From: Pomphorhynchus laevis
Lineage: Eukaryota; Acanthocephala; Palaeacanthocephala; Echinorhynchida; Pomphorhynchidae
Assembly: GCA_012934845.2 (NCBI GenBank)
Contig: WNNJ02000799.1
Span: 56,463-120,462 of the forward strand
Direction of reading: 5' to 3'
Length of the DNA stretch: 64,000 nt
Each line of letters starts with the position of its first letter. Position 1 is the stretch's first letter. The notes under the pieces were generated by a model. It made no database searches. It was not told where the DNA came from and worked only from the letters and a program-made list of their open reading frames with translations. Positions 46,835 to 58,043 of the stretch are shown here, piece after piece. Made by a program: the position numbers and the translations under genes.

Positions 46835-47000
46835 TTCCATCAGGTTCCTCCTGATGACCTTTAATCGTTATTTTGATACAACGTCTGTTATATTTAGTCA
46901 ATTCATAAAAACTAACTTTTATTTTAAATTTCAATTTTTTATTTTAACTCGATTTAAATTATAAATCTTATAACAATTATTTATAATTATAAATTACTAA
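46835..47000 (+). repeat. Copy of the dispersed AT-rich repeat
   Basis: TTCCTCCTGATGACCTTTAA, then TTTTGATACAACGTCTGTTA, TTTAGTCAATTCATAAAAAC and the A/T tail identify it. The typical GTAGACTCAGTTA right end is missing. Confidence 0.75.
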
Positions 47001-47159
47001 TAATTATTTATTAAGTGTTCAGTTAAATTAAACTATAATCTACATAATTACAAAGTTAAATAATTAACTATAATTTCATAATATTAGATTAAAACTAATA
47101 TAACCTGTTTTACAGCGACGAATGATTTAAAAAAATCAAAGCAATAAGCTTAGGTTTAA

Positions 47160-47470
47160 AGAACTCCAATTGAAGTTGGAAGCCATATTTCCTTCTCCGC
47201 CTGTTACAGCAAACACAACAGGTATGAATGCTGCGCGTTATATATAAGATATACGCTCTGCGTATTTTGCAATTTTTCTATTCTTATGGTATTTGTAAAA
47301 CGATGTGGATTCTGAATTTAGATTAGGACCGTGATTGTTAAACATACAAACATCCATAAAGGATATCTCCGTTCTTCCCCCAATGAGTCCATAACAGGCA
47401 ATGTCCAGCCTTGCTTCAAGATCGCATGTAGTGTTTTTTTTTCGAAAGATATTTCTTCGAAAGATATTAC
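47160..47470 (-). pseudogene. C-terminal domain fragment of an RT polyprotein (endonuclease-like)
   Basis: The minus strand reads ARLDIACYGLIGG, EISFMDVCMFNNHGPNLNSE, YHKNRKIAKYAERI and, after one stop, AFIPVVFAVTGGEGNMASNF. The order ARxDIxxxGF ... FFDVRVFNP ... KKRxYxxRV ... ASFTPLVFSxTGG is a conserved C-terminal block of invertebrate RT polyproteins and has the D-x(n)-D-x-R/K layout of a restriction-like nuclease. This is probably the missing C-terminus type of the RT families at 5 kb and 24 kb. Confidence 0.6.
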
Positions 47471-47789
47471 TTACATTAATTATTGAATAGATAATTATAT
47501 TGGAATGCATTACATTTTAAATCGATCATGAAGTTTGTAAATAATAAAATTATAAATACTTTATAATATAAATATTTAATAATGATATTAACCAATAATA
47601 TTATTAAAATATTAAAATAAATAATAAAATATTATTAATAATAAAAAATTACAACCATTTATAATAAACAAATCATTATTTAATTTATTATTGAATAAGC
47701 AACTATTTTTTTATTCATAATAAATTTATTATTTCATAAATGGTTTATTTTTACAAATAAAATAGTAATATGAACATAATAATATGATA

Positions 47790-50606
47790 ATTTATCATTT
47801 GGTCGGCTTCATCAATTATCCTCGTGTGAATTCTTAAAACATAGATGCAGCACTAGACCTAATCAGCAGTGAGCCTACGCCTACATTTCGTGTTTCGGTC
47901 CTTTAATGATCTGCTGAAATTTTCCTCTGCTGCCTTTCTGTAAAAACAAACGATACAGTTTGTAAGGAAAACATTTCCACTTGTGCAAACTGTACGTTGT
48001 TTCCGTCTTTTAAAACAAAAAGACGGAAATAGCACTACAGTTGACGGAAACAACCGACAATCTGTCTTTTGAATTTTCTTTGACAGGAAACCGGAATCTG
48101 CCAGGTAAATAAAATGAACAATTGCATACACGAGCGAGTATCATCATTTCTTCGGCTTCATCAATTATCCTCGTGTGAATTCTTTAATCCTAGATGCAGC
48201 ACCGTACACTACAATCAGCGTAGGTGGACCTCATCAGCAGTGAGCCTACGCCTACATTTCGTGTTTCGGTCCTTTAATGATCTGCTGAAATTTTCCTCTG
48301 CTGCCTTTCTGTAAAAACAAACGATACAGTTTGTAAGGAACACATTTCCACTTGTGCAAACTGTACGTTGTTTCCGTCTTTTAAAACAAAAAGACGGAAA
48401 TAGCACTACAGTTGACGGAAACAACCGACAATCTGTCTTTTGAATTTTCTTTGACAGGAAACCGGAATCTGCCAGGTAAATAAAATGAACAATTGCATAC
48501 ACGAGCGAGTATCATAATTTGATCGGCTTCATCAATTATCCTCGTGTGAATTCTTTAATCCTAGATGCAGCACTGTACACTACAATCAGCGTAGGTGGAC
48601 CACATCAGCAGTGAGCCTACGCCTACATTTCGTGTTTCGGTCCTTTAATGATCTGCTGAAATTTTCCTCTGCTGCCTTTCTGTAAAAACAAACGATACAG
48701 TTTGTAAGGAACACATTTCCACTTGTGCAAACTGTACGTTGTATCCGTCTTTTGAAACAAAAAGACGGAAATAGCACTACAGTTGACGGAAACAACCGAC
48801 AATCTGTCTTTTGAATTTTCTTTGACAGGAAACCGGAATCTGCCAGGTAAATAAAATGAACAATTGCATACACGAGCGAGTATCATCATTTGATCGGCTT
48901 CATCAATTATCCTCGTGTGAATTCTTTAATCCTAGATGCAGCACTGTACACTACAATCAGCGTAGGTGGACCTTATCAGCAGTGAGCCTACGCCTACCTT
49001 TCGTGTTTCGGTCCTTTAATGATCTGCTGAAATTTTCCTCTGCTGCCTTTCTGTAAAAACAAACGATACAGTTTGTAAGGAAAACATTTCCACTTGTGCA
49101 AACTGTACGTTGTTTCCGTCTTTTAAAACAAAAAGACGGAAATAGCACTACAGTTGACGGAAACAACCGACAATCTGTCTTTTGAATTTTCTTTGACAGG
49201 AAACCGGAATCTGCCAGGTAAATAAAATGAACAATTGCATACACGAGCGAGTATCATCATTTGATCGGCTTCATCAATTATCCTCGTGTGAATTCTTTAA
49301 TCCTAGATGCAGCACTGTACACTACAATCAGCGTAGGTGGACCTCATCAGCAGTGAGCCTACGCCTACATTTCGTGTTTCGGTCCTTTAATGATCTGCTG
49401 AAATTTTCCTCTGCTGCCTTTCTGTAAAAACAAACGATACAGTTTGTAAGGAACACATTTCCACTTGTGCAAACTGTACGTTGTTTCCGTCTTTTAAAAC
49501 AAAAAGACGGAAATAGCACTACAGTTGACGGAAACAACCGACAATCTGTCTTTTGAATTTTCTTTGACAGGAAACCGGAATCTGCCAGGTAAATAGAATG
49601 AACAATTGCATACACGAGCGAGTATCATCATTTGGTCGGCTTCATCAATTATCCTCGTGTGAATTCTTTAATCCTAGATGCAGCACTGTACACTACAATC
49701 AGCGTAGGTGGACCTCATCAGCAGTGAGCCTACGCCTACATTTCGTGTTTCGGTCCTTTAATGATCTGCTGAAATTTTCCTCTGCTGCCTTTCTGTAAAA
49801 ACAAACGATACAGTTTGTAAGGAACACATTTCCACTTGTGCAAACTGTACGTTGTATCCGTCTTTTGAAACAAAAAGACGGAAATAGCACTACAGTTGAC
49901 GGAAACAACCGACAATCTGTCTTTTGAATTTTCTTTGACAGGAAACCGGAATCTGCCAGGTAAATAGAATGAACAATTGCATACACGAGCGAGTATCATC
50001 ATTTGGTCGGCTTCATCAATTATCCTCGTGTGAATTCTTTAATCCTAGATGCAGCACTGTACACTACAATCAGCGTAGGTGGACCTCATCAGCAGTGAGC
50101 CTACGCCTACCTTTTGTGTTTCGGTCCTTTAATGATCTGCTGAAATTTTCCTCTGCTGCCTTTCTGTAAAAACAAACGATACAGTTTGTAAGGAACACAT
50201 TTCCACTTGTGCAAACTGTACGTTGTATCCGTCTTTTGAAACCAAAAGACGGAAATAGCACTACAGTTGACGGAAACAACCGACAATCTGTCTTTTGAAT
50301 TTTCTTTGACAGGAAACCGGAATCTGCCAGGTAAATAAAATGAACAATTGCATACACGAGCGAGTATCATCATTTGATCGGCTTCATCAATTATCCTCGT
50401 GTGAATTCTTTAATCCTAGATGCAGCACCGTACACTACAATCAGCGTAGGTAGACCTTATCAGCAAAGAGCCTACGGCTACCTTTCGTGTTTCGGTCCTT
50501 TAATGATCTGCTGAAATTTTCCTCTGCTGCCTTTCTGTAAAATCAAACGATACAGTTTGTAAGGAACACATTTCCACTTGTGCAAACTGTACGTTGTATC
50601 CGTCTT
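47790..50606. repeat. Satellite array: one 349-bp unit, six 371-bp units and one partial
   Basis: The marker CGGCTTCATCAATTATCC recurs at 47804, 48153, 48524, 48895, 49266, 49637, 50008 and 50379. The first unit lacks 22 bp and the last is cut after 227 bp where a family C LINE begins. Units are nearly identical, with private substitutions. Each holds three inverted repeats: GCGTAGG...CCTACGC, ACAGTTTG...CAAACTGT and a strong CCGTCTTTT...AAAAGACGG. Both strands carry open frames of 66-95 codons in every unit, but 371 is not divisible by 3 and near-identity of the units explains their persistence, so I do not call them genes. A rearranged single copy is at 61.5 kb. Confidence 0.97.
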
Positions 50607-53195
50607 TCGGTTTCAAAAGAGTGGCTTTCAGAGTGGCTTTCTTCCAAGCAGCTATCCACGCTTCCCCCGAATTGGTAATGAGAGTTTAACCAAATTTAAT
50701 TCCTATCTCTCTTCGCAAGCTACCGCGATTTTATCGACTACCTATAAATGTCGCTTATACAATCCCACTCCGACAAAACTCAAGGTCCTAGTTAAATTGC
50801 TGAACCTCCCTAATTTCTCTGCTTCCGCCAGACAAACCATCTCGAATGAATACTAGAGCACTATATATAGGTTCCAGCTGAGTAGCGATAAGACAAATAT
50901 TGTTCATCTGAACCCTTCTCAGTCTTCCTTTTGGAAGACAGCTTTGGGCTGGATCGGTAGTATAGGCCTTGATAAAGTTTTGGAGGGGTCACTAGCCCTG
51001 CACAATTATGGAGCCATGCAATCTCCGCAACAAATTCCGCCTTGGGGAGACTTCAGGAGTAAAGACTTATCTGTCACAGATATTCTCAACGCCTGGGGGC
51101 CTCTTCCGGGCACCTCTAAATCCGTCGCTCCACTCTCTTCTCGTGTCTGTCAGCTATTGACAGCCGATCAAAGAAGGGAGGTGGCCGTCACAATGCTATT
51201 AGCCACCCCATCCGATGTGGCCGGCATCAACATTAGCAAGAGAATTTTTATTCCAAAAAAGTATCCGGTCTCTTGTCCTAAAGACCTGCGGCCCATTTCG
51301 ATTCAAAATTCCCTCGTCTCGAACTATAAAAAAGCGCTTGTGCGTAGAATCCGCGGTCATTTGATTAGGCGAAATTTAATCCACCTGATTTCCATGGGTT
51401 TGTCGAACGTCGCTCGGTGTTTGATCGATCAGAGTGGCTTTCTTCCAAGCAGCTATTCAACGCCTGCCCCGAATTGGTAATGAGAGTTTACCAAATTTAA
51501 TTCCTACCTCTCTTCGCAAGCTACCGCGATTTTATCGACTACCTATAAATGTCGCTTATACAATCCCATTCCGACAAAACTCAAGGTCCTAGCTAAATTG
51601 CTGAACCTTCCTAATCTCTCTTTTTCCGCTAGACTGACCCTCTCCTCTGAATACTGGCGCACAAGATATCGGTTCCAGTTGAGTAAGAATAGGGCGAGTA
51701 TTGCTCGTCTTAACCCGGTCTCAGTCTTCCTTTTGGAAGATATTCAAGAAGGAGAAGTTTGTTTGTTGGAAGGATAGGGCTTTGGGCTGGATCGGTGGTA
51801 TAGGCCTTGATCAAGTTTTGGAGGAGTCACTAGCCCTACACAATTATGGAGCCACGCAATCTCCGCAACCAATCCAGTTCTGGGGAGACTTGAGGAGTAG
51901 AGACTTATCTGTCACAGATATTCTCAACGCCTGGGTGCCTCTTCCGGGCACCTCTAAATCCGTCGCTCCACTCTCTTCTCGTGTCTGTCAGCTATTGACA
52001 GCCGATCAAAGAAGGGAGGTGGCCGTCACAATGCTATTAGCCACCCCATCCGATGTGGCCGGCATCAACATTAGCAAGAGAATTTTTATTCCAAAAAAGT
52101 ATCCGGTCTCTTGTCCTAAAGACCTGCGGCCCATTTCGATTCAAAATTCCCTCGTCTCGATCTACGAAAAAGCGCTTGCGCGTAGAATCCGCGGTCATTT
52201 GATTAGGCGAAATTTAAGCCACCTGGTTTCCATGGGTTTGTCGAACATCGCTCGGTCCATTCAGCAGTTGGTGAAGTGCATCGGTTTTGTCAGGAGAACA
52301 ATCATCAGCTAGCTGTGGCTGTTTTTCTTGATTTTACCGCTGCATTTGAACGCATCTCCATTACATTTGTTATCTCTTCTCTCAGGTCCCTCGGGTTGCC
52401 TACGAGAATCGTTAACAGGGTGGAGATACTGCTGTACACCAAGCGATTTTATTATGACGATGACCCTGATGCGCGTCAGTTCTACCCTATTACGGGTGTG
52501 CCTCAAGGTTCACCACTTTCTCCAATCTTATATCTTGCTGCCTCAATTATTCTATTTAAAATATTTTAACGTGAACAACGTCTTGTGGTGTACGCTGATA
52601 ACACCACCTGTTCACTGAACACAGGTGTAAAGACGTAGTCTCTGACATCAGCCGTTTCTTTTCAAGATTAAAAGATCAGCTACCCCAATCCAATCTTATT
52701 TTAAGCTCCGCAAAATCGCAGGTGGTAGTTTTCTATGGCTCCCCTGCGACGAAGAAAAAACTTAAGAGACTAGCACTCTCTGCGCTCTCCTCCATATTTG
52801 CCTCTGAACCACTCCCTTCCTTTACAAGTCGAGTAAAATACCTGGGGTTAACCGTTTTGGTGAACTGGTCGGCGAAAGCCGACCTTGATAGTCTCAAACG
52901 TATCCTGAAGAGAGCTAGGTTGGCTCTGAAACGAGCTCAGCATCTGCCGCTGAATGGGAAAACCCAGGTACGCCTTGGGGTACCTGGGCTATCTCGGGAT
53001 TAGTCTTCTTCTCAAGAGGACGTCCCCCTGAGCAAAGGCTAAGGTTTCTTAAGCTCCTCATCTCTCGTTTACCCAGCATCGTCCGCACTGATTGGATTCT
53101 CAAAGGGGGGGGGTGAAAGACTCCGGTTGGTTCAGTCGGAAGGCGGCGTGTTGGATTGGTTGGGGGCTCAGATCCCCATGGATTTGAGGCCAGAA
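50607..53195 (+). pseudogene. Family C LINE (R1/I/jockey-like RT) with an internal 0.8-kb tandem duplication
   Basis: A pre-RT segment (FLPSSYPRFPRIGNESLTKF, LGWIGSIGLDKVLE, LSVTDILNAWGPLPG) and the first RT motifs (AGINISKRIFIPKKYP, CPKDLRPISIQNSLV, ARRIRGHLIRRN) occur twice, at 50631-51419 and 51432-52256, about 99 percent alike in the RT part; the first lacks about 40 bp. After the second copy come VAVFLDFTAAFERISI, LGLPTRIVNRVEILL, ITGVPQGSPLSPILY, VVYADNTTCSLN (YADN instead of YADD) and a tail to about 53190. ORF1 and endonuclease are missing; related pieces are at 29, 36.5 and 60 kb. Stops and frame changes occur. Confidence 0.85.
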
Positions 53196-53199
53196 TAAA

Positions 53200-53560
53200 G
53201 GTGAAGACTCCGATAATAATGATTATGATGATTCGCTTCGGAACTATTTATCTTGGACTATTTATCGGTTGTAATTATTTATTTATCTTTTGTGAGTAAG
53301 AAAATCTATTATTATTGAATTTCTCTCAGGATTCCAAGTCGAATATTTTTTCTATAATTTTGAATTTCTCGTAGGATATCAAACAAAATGCATTTTTTTA
53401 AATTTTAGATGAAGCTACCGGGTTCTAATATTGACTTATTCATGGACGATTTCGAACCAAGTTTATCAGTTAATATAACGATTTCGACATCCAAATTCGT
53501 TTACGCTGAACTTTTATTTTAATCTATAAGCGTATTTTGGAAAATTAAATGTCACATTTA
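53200..53560. other. Spacer between two LINE remnants
   Basis: Contains AATGATTATGATGATTCG and two similar GAATTTCTC..AGGAT blocks but no frame or element that I recognise. It may include the 3' UTR of the family C LINE. Confidence 0.4.
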
Positions 53561-53564
53561 AGTA

Positions 53565-55030
53565 TTCCTCTCCTCACGATATTGCCTTTCTTTTCGACTC
53601 TGAACTCGCATCCACTCTCGATTTTCTATTACCCTTAAAGCCTCACCCTCACCGCCGCTCGCACAGTGACCCATGGTTTGACATCCAATGCCTACTCTCA
53701 AAGCGTCGACTCCGTCATGCTTTTCCAGTCTATCACCGCTCTCTCAGACGTGATATCCGCTCGCTCACTTCGTCTCTCCGTGATTCCTATCTTGCTCTTC
53801 GCCGGTCTCATCTCCACCTACTACGTACCAAATGCAATTACTTCTGGTAGAATAAAATCTACACTTCATTAAACTATATGTCTCTCTGACATACTTTTAA
53901 CTCAATCCATGCTTACTCCTCTTTGTCTTGCAACATCAATCCCTATGATTATTCGTCATTTCTTCAAACCAAAGTATCCACGTTGCTCTCTCACAACCCC
54001 GTCTCCATTCCATCTCACTGCTACTCCCCTCGCATCATCCTACCGGAACTCTTTCATCTTCTCACTGTCTCACCTTCAGAAGTCTCATCTGTCCTCATGT
54101 CCTTGCGCAACAAAACCTCAACTGCGATCCCATGTCTAACCCTGTACTTAAATCTATATGCTCATCGATATCCCCTTTACCCACCACCTTGTTTAACTCG
54201 CCCATCAGCAGTCGTATCTTTCATCACACTGGAAATCCGTAATCGTTCGTTACCCCAAGAAACAATCGTTCGACCCCTCACTTCATTCTAGCTATCGCCC
54301 CATTTCACACCTCACTACTCTTTTCAAGCTCTTAAAGCGCCTTATTTTAATACATATCAACGTTTATCTATCTTCATCCAATCTGTACCCTCCTTTCCAG
54401 TCCGCTTTCCGCTCTAATCACTCCACAGAAATCGCCTGCATAAACGTTTACAACGACCTACTCATTTCTCGTGACAAGGCTCTATATAGTGTTCTAATGT
54501 CCCTAGACCTCTCCTCCGCCTTCGACATCGTCGAACACTCCATCCTCCTTTCTCGCATTCATTATGATTACGGCTTTTCTTCCTCCTCGGTAGCATTAAA
54601 TTCCCCATATCTATCCGACCGTTCTTTACGCGTCTGTTCAAATTTATCATCATCTCCTCCCATCCATATTTTCTGCGGGGTCCCATAAGCTTCAGTCCTA
54701 GGTCCCCTATCTTATCGCTGTCGGCTCCCTATCGTTCATCAACCTCTATTTATTAGACGACACTCGCCCACGTCTCTCCCTTCATTGCGTTCATGTAATT
54801 CCCTCTTACTACACGTTCCCAATGACTGTAACGTAACAACTACAGTCTCTGATCCTTCCTCGTCGACGCCCCACTCGCCTGGAATGAGGTCCCTCTCGAC
54901 GTCTATCGATCTATCACCTTTATTACATTCAAATAACGCCACCGTGTCCACCTTCTTGACACATGATTTATATTTTTTTGTGGTCATGTAAGCGTGAGCC
55001 GGCACACATTTGCCACGTAAAAATCATTAT
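53565..55030 (+). pseudogene. 5'-truncated family E1 LINE copy
   Basis: Begins within the endonuclease-RT linker (same sequence as 32.25 kb on the other strand) and reaches the 3' hairpin region (GCGTGA-GCCG-GCACAC) and CCACGTAAAAATCATT. Readable RT pieces: LDLSSAFDIVEHSILLSR and YDYGFSSSSVALNSPYLSDR; the block from YADD to the tail (about 400 bp) is deleted near 54715. More than five frame changes. At 53665 it keeps a sense codon where the 30-kb copy has TAG, which helps define the consensus. Confidence 0.9.
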
Positions 55031-55169
55031 TTTTTAAGTATTAAAAGATCCGCAAAAAAACCTTTTTACCGATTATATTTTTTACTTTCAGATCATGCTT
55101 AAAACTATAACATTAAAGTGACTTGAAAATGTTTTGGTAGATGATGCTTATCCTTTGAGATATATTTTC

Positions 55170-55433
55170 GTACGTACTTGTCCCTAAGAGATAAACAAGA
55201 TTGACAGAAATGACATAAGGCTGCGAAATTTAATCATAACTTTATGACAATGTCATCGACAAGCATTCCAATTATGTACTTATTAAGTCGATGTAGGAAA
55301 GTAGACTTTTAGATATTTTTCTAAACATATATAATCCAGTGTTATATTTAATTGATATTCTTCCTATTTTAAAATGTTGAATAATACCTATTCAGTTAAA
55401 TTTACCACAATTTATTCATTATTGTAAAAACTC

Positions 55434-55509
<76 letters not shown>

Positions 55510-57518
55510 CAAAATGATCATCCGATCAATCAATTCTCACAGATCGAAATATTCGACTATAACAATTCGATGTGTCTTTGGATAAAAGCGACGATCAAAT
55601 GAAGTTCAAGCTTTAGCAACTTTACATATTTACTGACGAGTTCGGATGGCAATCCCTTGGAATGCCTCATAATGCAGATTGGAACACGTGGATAATGAAG
55701 TCAGACAGCGTCTTCTTTAATTTGACCAGCTGGATTTGGATAGAGCCGTACCGTCATCAAGTCATTTACTACCGCTTTACAAACTATCGGTTTTTATCGT
55801 CAAATTGAAGAATTAGAATCCATCCAACTGTTAATTATGGTAACTGTTAACGCGATAAGAAAGGTCGCTATAGTAGGTCGAGATGAGACCGGCAAAGAGC
55901 AAGATAGGAATAAAAAAGGCCGCTATATAACTAAAATGGATTCTGATAACTAATCAGGATCAAGTCAACAGTATGCCAATCAGAGGAGTATTAATCTGAT
56001 AAGTAATTAGAACATAAAATGTAACATTTTTTACTGAGGATAAACATCAATGACTAAATTGCCCTGTCAGAAAAGTCACATGCTATAAATGCGGTGCACA
56101 GGGCTACTACGCCCGTGTCTATATTTTTAAACGAGATTAAGTATCATCATCAGCCGTGCTCTTATTTTCTTATTTCAATGTGAATTCAAACTTTCAGCTA
56201 AAGGTACCGATCTATATTCTGAATAGGAGGTCGAAGCATTGGTCGACACTGGCAGCTCTCTGAACTTCTTGGAAAGTAACGTCACAAAGTCTTTAGACCT
56301 TAAAATACATCGTGTAGATACACAAGTATATTTATCTCCAAAACTAAAGAGTGTCAGTAAAGTGCCTAGTAAATTTGGAAATCTATAATAAAAATACTTT
56401 AATTCCGACATTTTATAAAAAAAGGTCAATATGTTTATGTTTACCATTCTTGAAAAAATCAAAATTTGGTGGATCTTTGGCGTGTTTTATAATGGTAGGC
56501 GCGTCAGCAGTTGAAATTGAAAGTCCAAGATTATTTCAATATCTCAGTTCAGATTTGCTTCTCTTAGTCACAAAAAGTCGAAATTTAAAGATAAAGATGC
56601 AGTGTTTATTCGAAACAAGATACAACGAATGCTAGATAACGATGTAATTGAGGAAATCGGCACATAAATTTATAGAGATCAACGAATTAAACGTTGACGG
56701 ATTAAACTTGACGATATTATTGTTTGTGGTACAACGCTTTTGGATTATTATGAAAATCTAAAACGATTTAAAGAAGCTTTACACGATACGGACTACAAAT
56801 CAATAATAATAAAACCGAGATCCGTCTTGCGACGATACGCACGTTTAGATACAAGCCGATTTAAGTCAACTCGCTGCGCTAGATCAATTAAGGATACCAC
56901 ACAACAATCATACATTAAAACGACTTATAGGTTTCTTTTCACATTACAGTAAGTGCATCAAAAAGTTTTCAACAAAAATAGTGAATTTGACGAGATCAAA
57001 CTTGAAATTTTCATTGGAAAATTTTTCATCAAGCTATAGAAAGAAGACCAATTAAATAAAATTCTTATCCGCACAATTTATTATGTTAATCATGATATTG
57101 AGCAATAATTATCTGTACTCGTTGGGATCGTCGAGTACTTGTTGAGTTGTATTTTCCGGTATGTGTTGAAGAAACCTCCTCGATATAGTTGCCGTGTAGC
57201 ATCGCCAATTCGGCTGTTACATTATGATCTGTTGATGTTTCTTTTCTAACTCTTTTGTAATCGGATTCATTAAATGAGTCTACGTCGATTGGTTTTCGCA
57301 CTCTCCATTTCCGTTTGAAGCAAGGCGTTGCTTACACACTTTATGAACATTGTTCATAATTCCAGATATGAACTTATAAAATCGATATAGGAAAGTGAAC
57401 TTTTAAACATTTTTCTAATCTTCTACAATCCAGTGTGTTATATTTAATAAATCTTCTTTCTATTTTAAGGGATTGAATAAAAACCTATTAAGTTAAATTT
57501 ATCAAACAGTGTCCAATG
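55170..57518 (+). mobile_element. Ty3/Gypsy-type LTR retrotransposon fossil
   Basis: Two diverged direct repeats of about 160 bp (55263-55424 and 57352-57518; shared AATCCAGTG...TATATTTAAT and TATTCAGTTAAATTTA-like blocks) look like LTR remnants. Between them, in order, are a gag-like part with a zinc-knuckle trace (CYKCGAQGYYAR near 56070), an aspartic protease signature (LVDTGSSLNF near 56235) and an RT trace (DDIIVCGTT near 56710). Integrase was not recognised. The element is badly decayed, with many breaks, and is old. An (AT)n run lies just inside the left repeat. Confidence 0.7.
55436..55507. repeat. (AT)n microsatellite, about 72 bp
   Basis: An uninterrupted AT dinucleotide run directly inside the left LTR-like repeat of the Gypsy-type fossil. 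Confidence 0.98.
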
Positions 57519-57567
57519 TTTTTGTTCATTTATTATGAACAAAACCAAAATGGTTTATCATGCACAG

Positions 57568-57885
57568 CAGTTGTGGCCAACACTTTTCGATGTAGCGCCA
57601 ATTTCCCTTTCAGAGAATATCAAATGCGCCAATTTTTTGTTGCGCGAACCCACACATTTTTCAAATATTTGCCCTTTTAATCAAAAATGTTGAAAAATAT
57701 ATAACTTTGTCTTCGTTAATAAGTAAAGTGTTCAAACTAACTTTTGGAAATAATCGTAAAATAACTGAAAATTTTTATTAACAACTTTATAAGAAAAATC
57801 TCGCCTTTATAAAAAAGATAATGCGCCATGGTGCATCGTCCAATGCGCCACATGTGGCGCATACGCCATGAGTTGGCCACCTCTG
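57568..57885. mobile_element. Non-autonomous hAT-type element, 318 bp
   Basis: Terminal inverted repeats CAGTTGTGGCCAAC (left) and CAGAGGTGGCCAAC (right, reverse complement) match 12 of 14 positions and have the CAGNGGTGGCCAAC look of hAT ends. They are flanked by an 8-bp target-site duplication ATGCACAG (57560-57567) and ATGTACAG (57886-57893), 7 of 8 equal; 8 bp is the hAT rule. Inside are repeated GCGCC motifs (TGCGCCACATGTGGCGCAT near the right end) and no transposase. Confidence 0.85.
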
Positions 57886-58043
57886 ATGTACAGCTATTAC
57901 TTACTGAGAAATAGTGCGTTTTGTGAGTATTTATAAATGACAAACGGAGCAAATCTTCCAGTGTTTGAACTTTCGAATGATTTAAAACAGTGCATCAAAA
58001 TTAGTCAAAAAGATCAGAAAATAAGATATGGCGAGCTTTTCAA

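Noticed and set aside
47859-50357. Repeated 88-95-codon minus-strand and 66-codon plus-strand frames in the satellite as a gene family
   Set aside because: The units are nearly identical copies, so the frame repeats trivially. The period is not a multiple of three, the peptides show no family resemblance, and overlapping frames exist on both strands.
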